DNA of 64,000 bases, taken from positions 186,001 through 250,000 of the forward strand of contig NZ_OBQD01000007.1 in NCBI RefSeq assembly GCF_900220975.1, in the 5' to 3' direction. A model generated the notes under the pieces. The model worked only from the letters and a program-made list of their open reading frames with translations. It did no database searches and was not told where the DNA came from. This stretch comes from Rhizobium subbaraonis (GTDB lineage: Bacteria > Pseudomonadota > Alphaproteobacteria > Rhizobiales > Rhizobiaceae). This document shows positions 41,002-50,428 of the stretch, piece after piece; position 1 is the stretch's first letter, and each line of letters opens with the position of its first letter. The translations under genes and the position numbers were made by a program.

Positions 41002-41927
41002 GTCGTCGCCTCCCGCCCCGCGAAGTCGGCAACGGCGCCGCACAGCGCCGCAAAACCAGTCGCCGCACCGTCGCTCATGTGGCGCGCCCTCAGCCAGGCA
41101 TGGATCATCTGCGGCTCCTCGCGGAAGCGGACCTCCACGCCGGCCAGCGCCAGCCGGGCCGCATACTGCCGCGCATCGTCGCGCAGCGGATCGAAGAACG
41201 CGCCGGTGATGAAGGTCGGCGGCAGGCCGGAGAGATCCGCGTGGGCGAGCGGAAATGCGTAGGGATTGTCCTGCGGCGCCTGATAGACGTCGCGGTAATA
41301 GAGCACGTCGGCGGTCGAAAGCCCAGGCGCCTCGGCCATCTCCACATAGGAGCCGGCCGACGTATCGCCGCCAAGGCCCGGATAGATCAACGCCTGGCCG
41401 ACGACGCCGGAAAGCTGTTCGTCGCGCGCCTTCAGCACGAGGCCGGCGACGAGATTGCCCCCGGCGCTGTCGCCGATCAGCACGACCGGCCCATTGCCGC
41501 GCAGCAAATATTTCAGCACCTCGAAGCAGTCCTCGAACGCGGCGGGCCACACATGCTCCGGCGCCAGCCGGTAGTCGACCGAGATCAGTTCGGCACCGGC
41601 CGCTTCGGCAATCTCCGCACAGATCGCGTCGTGGCTCTGCAGCGATCCGACGACGAAACCGCCGCCGTGGACGTAACAGAGCCGCGTCTCGGTCGTTACC
41701 CGCGCCGGACGGTAGCGCCGTGTGGGAATGCGGCCCAGAACCATCGCCTCCTCGCGGATCATGCCGGCCGGCGACGGCTGGTCGAACTCGGCGCAGAGCG
41801 CATCGTACCACTGCCGCTGCTGGGCGATCGGCGCATCGACGGCATCGGCCGGATAGAAATCCTCACAGCGCTTGTGGAAGGCGAGAATGCCGGGTTCGGT
41901 GGGGAGAGGCTTGGCAGGTACGGTCAT
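40998..41927 (-). CDS. Alpha/beta hydrolase, HSL family esterase
   Basis: The 309-residue enzyme has the oxyanion-hole motif HGGG (residues 87-90) and the nucleophile elbow GDSAGG (Ser154). The acid appears in FFDPLRDD and the catalytic His in MIHAW, the complete HSL-type triad. Members hydrolyse short-chain esters or lactones. It overlaps the ACT-domain gene by 4 bp and is divergent from a LysR gene, with a 133-bp shared promoter region. The natural substrate is unknown. Confidence 0.85.
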   Translation of the reverse strand: MTVPAKPLPTEPGILAFHKRCEDFYPADAVDAPIAQQRQWYDALCAEFDQPSPAGMIREEAMVLGRIPTRRYRPARVTTETRLCYVHGGGFVVGSLQSHDAICAEIAEAAGAELISVDYRLAPEHVWPAAFEDCFEVLKYLLRGNGPVVLIGDSAGGNLVAGLVLKARDEQLSGVVGQALIYPGLGGDTSAGSYVEMAEAPGLSTADVLYYRDVYQAPQDNPYAFPLAHADLSGLPPTFITGAFFDPLRDDARQYAARLALAGVEVRFREEPQMIHAWLRARHMSDGAATGFAALCGAVADFAGREATT

Positions 41928-42060
41928 CTTTTATGTTCTCTCATGCATTCCGGGTGGAGGATCGCGGCGACGGCGGGACAGGACTCGCGGCGGCCCCGAT
42001 GACCACACAGGAATGCGGCGGCCCCTTGCCTGCCGTCAAGGCCCCATATTAACTGCCGGC

Positions 42061-42969
42061 ATGGCCTTTACCCTTCGTCAGTTGCAGTATTTCGTCGCCG
42101 TCGCCGAACAGGGATCGGTGACCCGCGCCGCCCAGATCCTGTCGATCTCGCAGTCCTCGATCACCGAAGCGGTGAAGGAGCTGGAGAGCGACCTTGGCGT
42201 GGAATTGTTCGAGCGCCACCCGCGCGGCCTGACGACCACCCACAACGGCCACCAGTTCCTCCGGCATGCGACCAAGATCCTCGCCAGCGTCTCCGATGCG
42301 CGCCGTTCCTTTTCCGACAACCCCTCGACCGAAAAGAGGCAGCTCAATCTCGGCGTCACCTCGCTGGTCGCAGGCTACGTGCTTTCCGACCTCCTGGCCC
42401 GCTATCGCCGCGCCTTTCCCGGCGTAGAGGTCAGCGCCATAGAGGATAACGGCTCCTACCTCGAACACCTCCTGATCGGCGGTGAACTCGACGTCGCCGT
42501 CATGGTCATCTCCAACCTGCGCGACCGCATGGCGCTTCAGGCGGAGATCATCGAGACGTCCCCCTACCGCCTCTGGCTGCCGCTCGGCCATCCGCTGGTC
42601 TCCGCCGAGATCATCTCGGTCGGGGATATCACCAAGGAGCCGCTGATCATGCTGACGGTGGACGAAATCGAGGAAAACACCGGCAAGCTGCTGTCAGCAC
42701 TTGGCGCCCGTCCGCATGTGGCCTTCCGCACCCGCTCGGTCGAAGCGGTGCGCAGCCTGGTGGCGACGGGCGCCGGCATCGCGCTGCTGCCCGACCTCGT
42801 CTACCGCCCGTGGTCGCTGGAAGGCGACCGCATCGAAAGCCGCGACGTCTCCGGCGCACTGCCGGTGGTGCAGGTAGGCATGGTCTGGAGAAAGGGCTCC
42901 AGCCTGCCGCAGTCGGCCCGCGATTTCGTCGGGATCGCCGAGGCGCTTCGAAGCGGCCGCGGACGCTGA
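42061..42969 (+). CDS. LysR family transcriptional regulator
   Basis: The 302-residue protein has a standard N-terminal LysR HTH (residues 3-62: LRQLQYFVAVAEQGSVTRAAQILSIS, SSITEAVKELESDLG) and a periplasmic-binding-like effector domain (about 90-295). The ATG at 42061 gives the canonical MAFTLRQLQYF opening. No strong ribosome site is visible, so the message may be nearly leaderless. It is divergent from the HSL-type esterase gene and likely controls it; the downstream hydrolase gene at 43113 is another candidate target. Confidence 0.86.
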   Translation: MAFTLRQLQYFVAVAEQGSVTRAAQILSISQSSITEAVKELESDLGVELFERHPRGLTTTHNGHQFLRHATKILASVSDARRSFSDNPSTEKRQLNLGVTSLVAGYVLSDLLARYRRAFPGVEVSAIEDNGSYLEHLLIGGELDVAVMVISNLRDRMALQAEIIETSPYRLWLPLGHPLVSAEIISVGDITKEPLIMLTVDEIEENTGKLLSALGARPHVAFRTRSVEAVRSLVATGAGIALLPDLVYRPWSLEGDRIESRDVSGALPVVQVGMVWRKGSSLPQSARDFVGIAEALRSGRGR

Positions 42970-43112
42970 AGAAACGCGTCTGCTTGCATTTGCCGACAGG
43001 GGCGCGGCAGTTCGCGGGTTGCAAACGGCGGGCGGGCCGATAAGTTGAAGGCAGGTTTCGGCATCGCCCGGCACCGGCGTCCGACGTGCCCCCCGTGGAG
43101 AGGAGTTCAACG

Positions 43113-44179
43113 ATGAACAGGACCGGCACTGCCGCCCGGAGGTTCCTTGCTCTGGCGACGGCCGTCTGCCTCGCCTCGGCCCCTCGATCGGGCAGGCCTG
43201 CACGCGGCTTGTCTATCTCGGCCCGGACGACAATATCATCACCGCCCGCTCGATGGACTGGAAGACCGATGTGGCGACCAACCTGTGGGTTCTGCCGCGC
43301 GGCATCGAGCGCAACGGCCAGGCCGGCCCCAACTCCTTCGAATGGAAGGCAAAGTACGGTTCGGTCGTTGCCACCGGTTACGACGTCTCCACCACGGACG
43401 GCGTCAACGAGGCGGGCCTCTCCGCCAATCTCCTCTGGCTGGTCGAATCCCAGTATCCGGCGCCAAACGTCAACAAGCCCGGCCTGACCATCGCGGCATG
43501 GGCGCAATACGTGCTTGACAGCTTCGCCACGGTTGCCGAGGCCGTGGACGCGCTGGAGAAGGAACCGTTCACGATCGTCACCGCCAACGTACCCGGCGAG
43601 GAGCGCCTGACGACGCTGCACCTGTCGATCTCGGATAAGACCGGCGACAGCGCGATCGTCGAATACATCGGCGGCAAGCAGGTCATCCACCATGACCGCA
43701 AATACCAGGTGATGACCAACTCGCCGATCTTCGATCAGCAGCTCGCGCTCAATTCCTATTGGCAGCAGATCGGCGGCACGGTCATGCTGCCCGGCACGAA
43801 CCGCGCTGCCGACCGGTTTGCGCGCGCCTCCTTCTACGTGAACGCGATCCCGAAGGACGAAAACCCCAACCGCGCGCTTGCAAGCGTGTTCAGCGTCATC
43901 CGCAACGTGTCCGTGCCCTACGGCCTGACCACGCCCGAGGAACCCAACATCTCCTCCACTCGCTGGCGCACCGTGGTGGACCACAAGCGCAAGCTCTACT
44001 TTTTCGAAAGCGCACTGACGCCGAACACCTTCTGGGTGGACCTCAACGCGATCGACTTCTCGCCGGAGACGGGCAAGGTGATGAAACTGGACCTCGGCGA
44101 GAACCAGGATCACACCTATTCGGGGAACGCGACGTCCAGCTTCCAGGAGGCCAAGCCCTTTGAGTTCCTGGGCTTGTAG
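43113..44179 (+). pseudogene. Choloylglycine hydrolase / penicillin V acylase family gene, frameshifted
   Basis: A Sec signal (MNRTGTAARRFLALATAVCL) reads from the ATG at 43113 with AGGAG upstream. In a second frame the sequence continues PSIGQACTRLVYLGPDDN, with Cys at 43199-43201, the N-terminal nucleophile of this Ntn-hydrolase family. It then runs RSMDWKTDVATNLW through to the stop at 44179, including MTNSPIFDQQLALNSYW. The two frames meet at a C-run (43180-43183), and one extra C would join them. So either a real 1-bp deletion inactivates the gene or this is a sequencing error in a homopolymer. Intact members hydrolyse linear amide bonds (penicillin V, N-acyl-homoserine lactones, bile salts). 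Confidence 0.75.
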
Positions 44180-44384
44180 GGAGCCGTGACCCCGGCGTGC
44201 TGGCGAGGCCGACGGCGCCCCACTGAGCGGCCCTGTCTCGACCTGCGTTTGCAAGGTTTCCATTCGATTTCGGAAATTCCGATACCGCAATTCTGATTAA
44301 TGAATTTGCGAAAGCGGCAGAAACGGGGCACGCTTCTTTCCGGGAACAATACCGCGCATCAAGCGGACAAACCGGGAGACTATC

Positions 44385-45545
44385 ATGAAGCGATTTCTGC
44401 ATTCCTGCACCGCGCTGACCCTGTCGCTCTCATTCGCCACCGCCGCCGTGGCACAGGAGCCACTGAAGGAACTGGGCAAGGGCGAAGGCGAGGTTTCGAT
44501 CGTCGCCTGGGCCGGCTATATCGAGCGCGGCGAGACCGACAAGAACTATGACTGGGTCACGGCCTTCGAGAAGGAGACCGGGTGCAAGGTTTCGGTCAAG
44601 ACCGCAGCCACCTCGGATGAAATGGTCGCGCTGATGAACGAGGGCGGCTTCGACCTCGTCACCGCGTCTGGCGACGCCTCTCGGCGCCTGATCGCCGGCA
44701 AGCGCGTCCAGCCGATCAACACCGACCTGATCCCGAGCTGGAAGACGGTGGACGAACGCCTGCAGAGCGCGCCATGGAACACGGTGAACGGCGTTCACTA
44801 CGGCACCCCCTACCTGTGGGGACCGAACGTGCTGATGTACAATACCGAGGCCTTCAAGGACGCGCCACCCAAGAGCTGGAACGTCGTCTTCGAGGAGATG
44901 ACGCTGCCGGACGGAAAATCCAACAAGGGCCGCATCCAGGCCTATGACGGCCCGATCCACATCGCCGACGCCGCCAACTACCTCATGCATCACAAGCCCG
45001 AGCTCGGCATCAAGGATCCTTACGAACTCAACGAGGACCAGTACAAGGCAGCCCTCGATCTTCTGCGCGTCCAGCGCACCCTGGTCGGGCGCTACTGGCA
45101 CGACGCCATGATCCAGATCGACGACTTCAAGAACGAGGGCGTCGTCGCCTCCGGCTCCTGGCCCTTCCAGGTCAACCTGCTCAAGGCGGAAAAGCAGCCG
45201 ATCGCCTCGACCTTTCCGGAGGAGGGCGTGACCGGCTGGTCTGACACGACCATGCTGCACGCCGACAGCGAGCATCCGAACTGCGCCTACATGTGGATGG
45301 AACATTCGCTTTCGCCGAAGGTGCAGGGCGACGCCGCCGCCTGGTTCGGCGCCGTCCCCTCGGTACCCGGGGCCTGCAAGGGCAACGAGCTCCTCGGCGA
45401 AGAGGGCTGCGCCACCAACGGCTTCGAGAACTTCGAGAAGATCCGCTTCTGGAAGACGCCGATTTCCAAGTGCGAAAGCCAGGGCGAGTGCGTGCCCTAT
45501 CACCGCTGGGTGTCGGATTACATAGGCGTGATCGGCGGGCGTTGA
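44385..45545 (+). CDS. ABC polyamine-type substrate-binding protein (PotD/PotF family)
   Basis: The 386-residue periplasmic protein has a Sec signal (residues 1-23, ending VAQ) and the PotD-family core: EVSIVAWAGYIERGE, EKETGCKVSVKTAATSDEMVALM, PYLWGPNVLMYN and a C-terminal Cys-bearing tail with SKCESQGECVPYHRW. The extended tail and the RGETD segment are typical of a rhizobial subgroup whose ligand may be spermidine, putrescine or a related amine. The gene starts a five-gene run with an ATPase, two permeases and an aldehyde dehydrogenase. A 205-bp AT-richer leader precedes it, with an ATTTC-G-GAAAT dyad near 44264. Confidence 0.87.
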   Translation: MKRFLHSCTALTLSLSFATAAVAQEPLKELGKGEGEVSIVAWAGYIERGETDKNYDWVTAFEKETGCKVSVKTAATSDEMVALMNEGGFDLVTASGDASRRLIAGKRVQPINTDLIPSWKTVDERLQSAPWNTVNGVHYGTPYLWGPNVLMYNTEAFKDAPPKSWNVVFEEMTLPDGKSNKGRIQAYDGPIHIADAANYLMHHKPELGIKDPYELNEDQYKAALDLLRVQRTLVGRYWHDAMIQIDDFKNEGVVASGSWPFQVNLLKAEKQPIASTFPEEGVTGWSDTTMLHADSEHPNCAYMWMEHSLSPKVQGDAAAWFGAVPSVPGACKGNELLGEEGCATNGFENFEKIRFWKTPISKCESQGECVPYHRWVSDYIGVIGGR

Positions 45546-45555
45546 GGCCGTTTTA

Positions 45556-45652
45556 TCCCTCCCCCTGATGGCGAGGGTGGCCCGACAGGGCCGGGAGGGG
45601 TTTGCAAAGAAAAAGTCCCCTCCCCAACCCTCCCCACAAGGGGGAGGGAGAC
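45556..45652. repeat. Palindromic intergenic repeat between binding-protein and ATPase genes
   Basis: The unit runs CCCTCCCCCTGATGGCGAGG, then GGCCCGACAGGGCCGGGAGGGG, then after an A-rich link CCCTCCCCACAAGGGGGAGGG. It resembles the unit at 18820-18858. Its place inside the importer operon suggests a role in raising binding-protein expression over the membrane components. Confidence 0.6.
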
Positions 45653-45741
45653 CGTTTCCATGTGCCGCTCAGATCCCGGTCATTCACCGAGGACTGCCGC
45701 ATCGTGCCGTACAAACTGTTGCTACCCGGAGTTCGACGCCC

Positions 45742-46746
45742 ATGACCACCGCCGTCCTGTTCGACAAGGTATCCCGCCATTTCGGCGCCGTGCGCGCCGT
45801 CGATAGCGTCGACCTTGCCATTGTCGAGGGCGAGTTCTTCGCCATGCTGGGGCCGTCGGGTTCCGGCAAGACGACCTGCCTGAGGCTGATGGCCGGCTTC
45901 GAGCAACCCACAGACGGGCACATCGAGATCTTCGGCGAGACGGCGGAGGGCGTTCCCCCCTACCGGCGCAACGTCAACACGGTGTTCCAGGACTACGCGC
46001 TCTTTCCGCATCTCTCGATCCTGGAAAACGTCGCCTACGGCCTGATGGTCAAGGGCGTGGCCAGGGAAGAGCGGCTGAAGGCGGCCGAGGCAGCGCTCGC
46101 CATGGTCAAGCTGCCGGGCTACGGCACGCGTCGGCCCGGCCAGCTCTCCGGCGGCCAGCGCCAGCGCGTTGCGCTTGCCCGCGCGCTCGTCAACCGTCCG
46201 CGCGTCCTGCTCCTCGATGAACCGCTCGGCGCGCTCGACCTGAAGCTGCGCGAGCAGATGCAGGAGGAACTGAAGACACTACAGAAATCGCTTGGCATCA
46301 CCTTCGTCTTCGTCACCCACGACCAGGGCGAGGCACTGTCGATGGCCGACCGCATCGCCGTGTTCAACGACGGAAAGATCCAGCAGCTCGGTACTCCCGA
46401 GGAGGTCTACAAACGGCCGCAGACCCGCTTCGTCGCCGATTTCGTCGGTTCCTCCAACGTGCTCTCGCCGATCTTTGTCAAGAGGCTCGGCTATCCCGCC
46501 CGCTACGCCAGCCTGCGCCCCGAGGCGCTGTCGCTCGGTCAAGGCACGGGCGCGCGCAAGACTGTGACCGGCAGGCTCGTGGCCACGAATTTCCTCGGCG
46601 CCTCGAACCGGCTGACGATCGAAGCCGACGAGGGCACGCGCATCGCAGCCATGGTGCCGGCCTCGATTGCCGTGCCTGAGCAGGGCAGCGGCGTCACCCT
46701 GTCGTTTGCTGCCGAAGACCTGCACCTGATGGACGACGCGGCATGA
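45742..46746 (+). CDS. ABC polyamine-type ATPase (PotA family)
   Basis: The 334-residue ATPase has Walker A GPSGSGKTT (residues 37-45), the signature LSGGQ (135-139), Walker B VLLLDEPLGALD and the TOBE-like C-terminal domain (from about 250) typical of PotA/CysA-type importers. The ATG at 45742 is chosen because the longer frame upstream reads through the repeat. It powers the two permeases that follow; the first overlaps its stop by 4 bp. Confidence 0.9.
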   Translation: MTTAVLFDKVSRHFGAVRAVDSVDLAIVEGEFFAMLGPSGSGKTTCLRLMAGFEQPTDGHIEIFGETAEGVPPYRRNVNTVFQDYALFPHLSILENVAYGLMVKGVAREERLKAAEAALAMVKLPGYGTRRPGQLSGGQRQRVALARALVNRPRVLLLDEPLGALDLKLREQMQEELKTLQKSLGITFVFVTHDQGEALSMADRIAVFNDGKIQQLGTPEEVYKRPQTRFVADFVGSSNVLSPIFVKRLGYPARYASLRPEALSLGQGTGARKTVTGRLVATNFLGASNRLTIEADEGTRIAAMVPASIAVPEQGSGVTLSFAAEDLHLMDDAA

Positions 46747-47693
46747 GCGCGATTACGGACAACAGCATCCTTGAAGGCCGCTCCGGCACCTTCGGCCGGC
46801 TGTCGGATTTCTTCTGGCGCAATCCGAAGATCCTGCTCTTCCTGATGCTTGCCCCGCCGCTTCTGTGGCTCGGCATCGTCTATCTCGGCGCGCTGTTCGC
46901 GCTGCTGCTGCAGAGCTTCTTCTCGATCGACGAGTATTCGGGGCTGATCAACTACGAGTTCACGCTGGACACCTACCGCCAGCTGCTGATCCCCTCCAAT
47001 TTCGACATCATCCTGCGCACTGTGGTCATGGCGGCGCTGGTGACGCTGGCATCCGCCCTGATCGCCTTTCCGATCGCCTACTATGCGGCCCGCTACGCGC
47101 GCGGCAAATGGAAGGCCCTGTTCTACCTCGGCGTCATGCTGCCGCTGTGGTCGAGCTACCTGGTCAAGATCTACGCCTGGAAACTGATCCTCGCCAAGGA
47201 AGGCATCCTCACCTGGATCTTCGCGAAACTCCACCTGAGCTGGTTGCTCGACGGCTGGCTGTCGCTGCCGATCGTCGGCGGCAACTCGTTGTCGATCAGC
47301 TATACCGGCACCTTCATCGTGTTCGTGTATGTCTGGATGCCCTTCATGATCCTGCCGATCCAGGCAGCGCTGGAACGCGTGCCGGGCAACCTGATCGAAG
47401 CATCGGCCGATCTCGGCGGCCATCCCGCGCAGACTTTCCGCTACGTGCTGTTTCCCTTGGCGCTGCCCGGCATCATCGCCGGCTCCATCTTCACCTTCTC
47501 GCTGACGCTCGGCGATTACATCATCCCGCAGATCATAGGCTCGTCGCGCCTCTTCATCGGCCAGGCGGTCTATGCCCAGCAGGGTACCGCCGGCAACATT
47601 CCGCTCGCAGCCGCCTTCACCGTGGTGCCGATCGTCATCATGGGCCTCTATCTCTGGATGGCCAAGAAACAGGGGGCCTTCGATGCGCTCTGA
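46743..47693 (+). CDS. ABC polyamine-type permease (PotB/PotH family)
   Basis: The 316-residue inner-membrane protein has six or so helices and the EAA-type loop ([27 protein letters not shown]). It overlaps the ATPase gene by 4 bp and the next permease by 11 bp, so all three are co-translated. Forms the channel with the PotC-type partner. Confidence 0.9.
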   Translation: MSAITDNSILEGRSGTFGRLSDFFWRNPKILLFLMLAPPLLWLGIVYLGALFALLLQSFFSIDEYSGLINYEFTLDTYRQLLIPSNFDIILRTVVMAALVTLASALIAFPIAYYAARYARGKWKALFYLGVMLPLWSSYLVKIYAWKLILAKEGILTWIFAKLHLSWLLDGWLSLPIVGGNSLSISYTGTFIVFVYVWMPFMILPIQAALERVPGNLIEASADLGGHPAQTFRYVLFPLALPGIIAGSIFTFSLTLGDYIIPQIIGSSRLFIGQAVYAQQGTAGNIPLAAAFTVVPIVIMGLYLWMAKKQGAFDAL

Positions 47694-48498
47694 CCGCACC
47701 ACCTCCGCGCCTCTCGGCCTGAAGATCGCAGCCGCTCTCGGCCTATTGTTCCTGCACCTGCCGATCCTGCTGATCTTCCTCTACGCCTTCACCACCGAAG
47801 AAAAGAGCTACCAGTTCCCGCCGCCGGGCTACACGCTGCAATGGCTCTCGGTCGCCTGGAACCGGCCCGACGTCTGGCAGGCGCTCGGACTTTCCGTCCG
47901 CGTCGCCTCGATCGCCACCGCGATCGCGCTGGTGCTCGGCACGCTCTGCGCCGCCGCCGTCAGCCAGACGCGCTTCTTCGGCCGCGAGACGATTTCGCTG
48001 CTGGTCATCCTGCCGATCGCCCTGCCCGGCATCATCACCGGCATCGCGCTACGCTCCGCCTTCTCCGTTGCCGAGATCCCGTTCTCGTTCTGGACGATAA
48101 TACTCGGCCACGCCACCTTCTGCGTCGTGGTCGTCTACAACAATGCGGTGGCGCGCTTCCGCCGCGTCTCGGGCTCGCTGATCGAGGCGTCGATGGACCT
48201 CGGCGCCGATGGTTTCCAGACCTTCCGCCATGTCATCCTGCCCAATATCGGCACGGCACTTCTCGCCGGCGGCATGCTGGCCTTCGCGCTGTCATTCGAC
48301 GAAGTGATCGTCACCACCTTTACCGCCGGCCAGCAGCAGACGCTGCCGATCTGGATGCTGGAGGAACTGGTGCGGCCGCGCCAGCGCCCGGTGACCAACG
48401 TCGTCGCCATGTTCGTGGTGCTCGTCACCCTGCTGCCCATTCTCGCAGCCTACTACCTCACCCGCGAAGGCGACCAGGTCGCCGGCGGCGGCAAATAG
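47683..48498 (+). CDS. ABC polyamine-type permease (PotC/PotI family)
   Basis: The 271-residue inner-membrane protein carries the PotC pattern: six helices, a [15 protein letters not shown] stretch and the EAA-type loop ([23 protein letters not shown]). The ATG at 47683 is inside the end of the preceding permease gene (11-bp overlap); a longer frame would go deeper into that gene and is not needed. It ends 30 bp before the aldehyde dehydrogenase gene. Confidence 0.9.
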   Translation: MRSDRTTSAPLGLKIAAALGLLFLHLPILLIFLYAFTTEEKSYQFPPPGYTLQWLSVAWNRPDVWQALGLSVRVASIATAIALVLGTLCAAAVSQTRFFGRETISLLVILPIALPGIITGIALRSAFSVAEIPFSFWTIILGHATFCVVVVYNNAVARFRRVSGSLIEASMDLGADGFQTFRHVILPNIGTALLAGGMLAFALSFDEVIVTTFTAGQQQTLPIWMLEELVRPRQRPVTNVVAMFVVLVTLLPILAAYYLTREGDQVAGGGK

Positions 48499-48528
48499 AA
48501 CAACGAATTGGACCAAGGGAGATTCCTG

Positions 48529-49956
48529 ATGGACACGCAGATGCTGATCGGCGCACGCTTCGAAGCCGGCACGGAGAGCGAGGAACACATTCTCAACCCC
48601 AAGACGGGCGAGACGGTCGCCGACCTGCCCGAAGCCACGCACGCCCAGATCGACGCCGCCGTCGATGCCGCCGAAAACGCCTTCCGCGGCTGGTCGATGA
48701 CGACGCCCGGCGAACGTTCCGCCTATCTTCTGAAGATCGCCGACGCGATCGAACGCGACGCCGACGGCTTTGCAGCGCTTGAAGCGCTGAACTGCGGCAA
48801 GCCGATCAACGCCGTCCGCAACGACGAGATTCCGGCGATCGTCGACTGCTGGCGTTTCTTCGCCGGCGCCGTTCGCTCGATGACGGCGACGGTGGCGGGC
48901 GAATACCTCCCCGGCCACACTTCGATGATCCGTCGCGATCCCATTGGCATCGTCGGCTCGATCGCGCCTTGGAACTATCCGATGATGATGATGGCGTGGA
49001 AGCTGGCGCCGGCGATCGCAGGCGGCAACACCGTCGTCTTCAAGCCGTCGGAGCAGACGCCGCTTACGGCGCTGAAGATGGCGAAGCTTCTGGCCGACAT
49101 CCTGCCCGAGGGCGTCGTCAACATCGTGCTCGGCCGCGGCGAGACGGTGGGCAACGCCCTGATCAATCACCCCAAGATCAACATGGTCTCGATCACCGGC
49201 GACGTCGCCACCGGCAAGAAGGTGCTGGCCGCTGCCTCGAAGACCGTCAAGCGGACCCATCTGGAGCTCGGCGGCAAGGCGCCGGTCATCGTCTACGACG
49301 ACGCCGATCTCGAAGCGGTGGTGAACGGCATCCGCGCCTTCGGCTATTACAATGCCGGCCAGGACTGTACCGCCGCCTGCCGGATCTACGCGGAAAAGGG
49401 CATCTACGACAAGTTCGTCGCCGAGCTTTCAGCCGCCGTCGCCACCATTCGCTACAACCAGACCGACGATACCGAAAACGAGATCGGCCCGCTGATCTCC
49501 AAACGCCAGCGCGATCGCGTCGCAAGCTTTGTCGAGCGCGCAGCCGACGTAAAGCACATCGAGATCACCACCGGTGGCGCGCCCGGCAGCGACAAGGGTT
49601 TCTTCTTCCAGCCGACCGTTGTCGCCGGTGCAACCCAGGAGGACGAGATCGTCCGCCGCGAAGTTTTTGGCCCGGTCGTCTCAGTGACCCGCTTCGAGGG
49701 TGAGCAGCAGGCGATCGGCTGGGCCAACGACAGCGACTACGGACTTGCCTCCTCTGTCTGGACCCGGGACATTTCCAAGGCGATGCGGGCGGCCGCCCGG
49801 CTGCAATACGGCTGCACCTGGATCAACACGCACTTCATGCTGTGCAACGAGATGCCGCATGGCGGCGTCAAGCAGTCCGGCTACGGAAAGGACATGTCCG
49901 TCTATGCGCTGGAAGACTACACCGCCGTCCGTCACGTGATGATCAACCACGGTTGA
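48529..49956 (+). CDS. Aldehyde dehydrogenase, gamma-aminobutyraldehyde/betaine-aldehyde type
   Basis: The 475-residue enzyme has the NAD-binding segment SIAPWNYP and [10 protein letters not shown], the general-base Glu246 (LELGGKAP), and the catalytic Cys280 ([12 protein letters not shown]). The sequence GQDCTA resembles PatD/PuuC-like gamma-aminobutyraldehyde dehydrogenases more than the GQVCxxGTR-like BetB form. It is the last gene of the polyamine-type importer operon, with AGGGAGA upstream. The likely role is oxidation of an aminoaldehyde made from the imported amine; the amine oxidase or transaminase step is not in the window. Confidence 0.85.
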   Translation: MDTQMLIGARFEAGTESEEHILNPKTGETVADLPEATHAQIDAAVDAAENAFRGWSMTTPGERSAYLLKIADAIERDADGFAALEALNCGKPINAVRNDEIPAIVDCWRFFAGAVRSMTATVAGEYLPGHTSMIRRDPIGIVGSIAPWNYPMMMMAWKLAPAIAGGNTVVFKPSEQTPLTALKMAKLLADILPEGVVNIVLGRGETVGNALINHPKINMVSITGDVATGKKVLAAASKTVKRTHLELGGKAPVIVYDDADLEAVVNGIRAFGYYNAGQDCTAACRIYAEKGIYDKFVAELSAAVATIRYNQTDDTENEIGPLISKRQRDRVASFVERAADVKHIEITTGGAPGSDKGFFFQPTVVAGATQEDEIVRREVFGPVVSVTRFEGEQQAIGWANDSDYGLASSVWTRDISKAMRAAARLQYGCTWINTHFMLCNEMPHGGVKQSGYGKDMSVYALEDYTAVRHVMINHG

Positions 49957-50014
49957 GAACGCTCCTCTACCCGGCGGGCAAGGCTCGCCGGGCGCCCCCG
50001 CTTCCACGGCGCAG

Positions 50015-50041
50015 GGAACAAATTTCCGTCTCGAACGTATT
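50015..50041 (+). promoter_or_regulatory. EcfG-type general stress promoter upstream of the DUF1328 gene
   Basis: GGAAC (50015-50019), a 16-base spacer and CGTATT (50036-50041) match the alphaproteobacterial EcfG consensus GGAAC-N16/17-cGTT. The start codon is 29 bp further on. DUF1328 genes are known stress-regulated targets in rhizobia. Confidence 0.6.
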
Positions 50042-50069
50042 CCTCTCCGGTTCAAGAGAGGACACTGCA

Positions 50070-50243
50070 ATGCTGAAATGGGCCCTTATTTTTCTCCTGA
50101 TTTCGCTCGTCGCCGGTTTCCTCGGCTTTCGCGGCGTTTCCTCGGCGGCAGCGACAGTTGCAAAGGTGCTGTTTGCGATCGCTCTGATTCTGTTCCTGAT
50201 TTTCGTCGTGCTCGCCTTCATGGCAGGAAGCGCGGCACTCTAG
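50070..50243 (+). CDS. DUF1328 small membrane protein
   Basis: The 57-residue protein has two hydrophobic helices (about 3-25 and 30-53, with [19 protein letters not shown] between and across them), the DUF1328/YtjA pattern. The start at 50070 has GAGAGGA upstream; a longer frame reading from 49842 overlaps the aldehyde dehydrogenase gene and is not used. An EcfG-like promoter precedes it and a strong terminator follows, so it is a single-gene unit, probably induced in general stress. Function unknown beyond a membrane role. Confidence 0.85.
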   Translation: MLKWALIFLLISLVAGFLGFRGVSSAAATVAKVLFAIALILFLIFVVLAFMAGSAAL

Positions 50244-50276
50244 CGATTGTCCGGATCTCACCTTTAGGTTGACGAT

Positions 50277-50308
50277 AAAAGACCGCCACCACCTTGGCGG
50301 TCTTTTTT
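50277..50308 (+). terminator. Rho-independent terminator
   Basis: AAAGACCGCCA (50278-50288) pairs with TGGCGGTCTTT (50295-50305) around a six-base loop and ends in a T-run. This is the clearest terminator in the window. It closes the DUF1328 unit and insulates the iron locus. Confidence 0.88.
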
Positions 50309-50337
50309 GTTGCGCATCGGCAACATCGCCACAAACA

Positions 50338-50352
50338 TGACGTTTGCAGTCA
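50338..50352 (+). promoter_or_regulatory. RirA/IRO-type iron box upstream of the TonB-dependent receptor
   Basis: TGA (50338-50340), nine bases, TCA (50350-50352) fits the rhizobial iron-responsive consensus TGA-N9-TCA. A TATAAA follows at 50353-50358. The site lies 77 bp before the receptor start, where a repressor of an iron-uptake gene would bind. Confidence 0.5.
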
Positions 50353-50428
50353 TATAAACCTTGCGCAGCGCCATAACATGAGCAGAACAGTCATCTTATC
50401 GACTTAGTAACATCATGAGACCTTTCCC

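Noticed and set aside
40998-41811. 407-codon minus frame reading through the ACT-domain gene into the hydrolase gene region (40588-41811)
   Set aside because: The part above 41001 is out of frame with and antiparallel in sense to the intact HSL hydrolase motifs; the ACT protein starts at GTG 41001.
44385-49956. Assigning spermidine or putrescine as the definite ligand of the PotABCD-like importer
   Set aside because: Family membership alone does not fix the ligand; rhizobial relatives import various amines, so only polyamine-type is stated.
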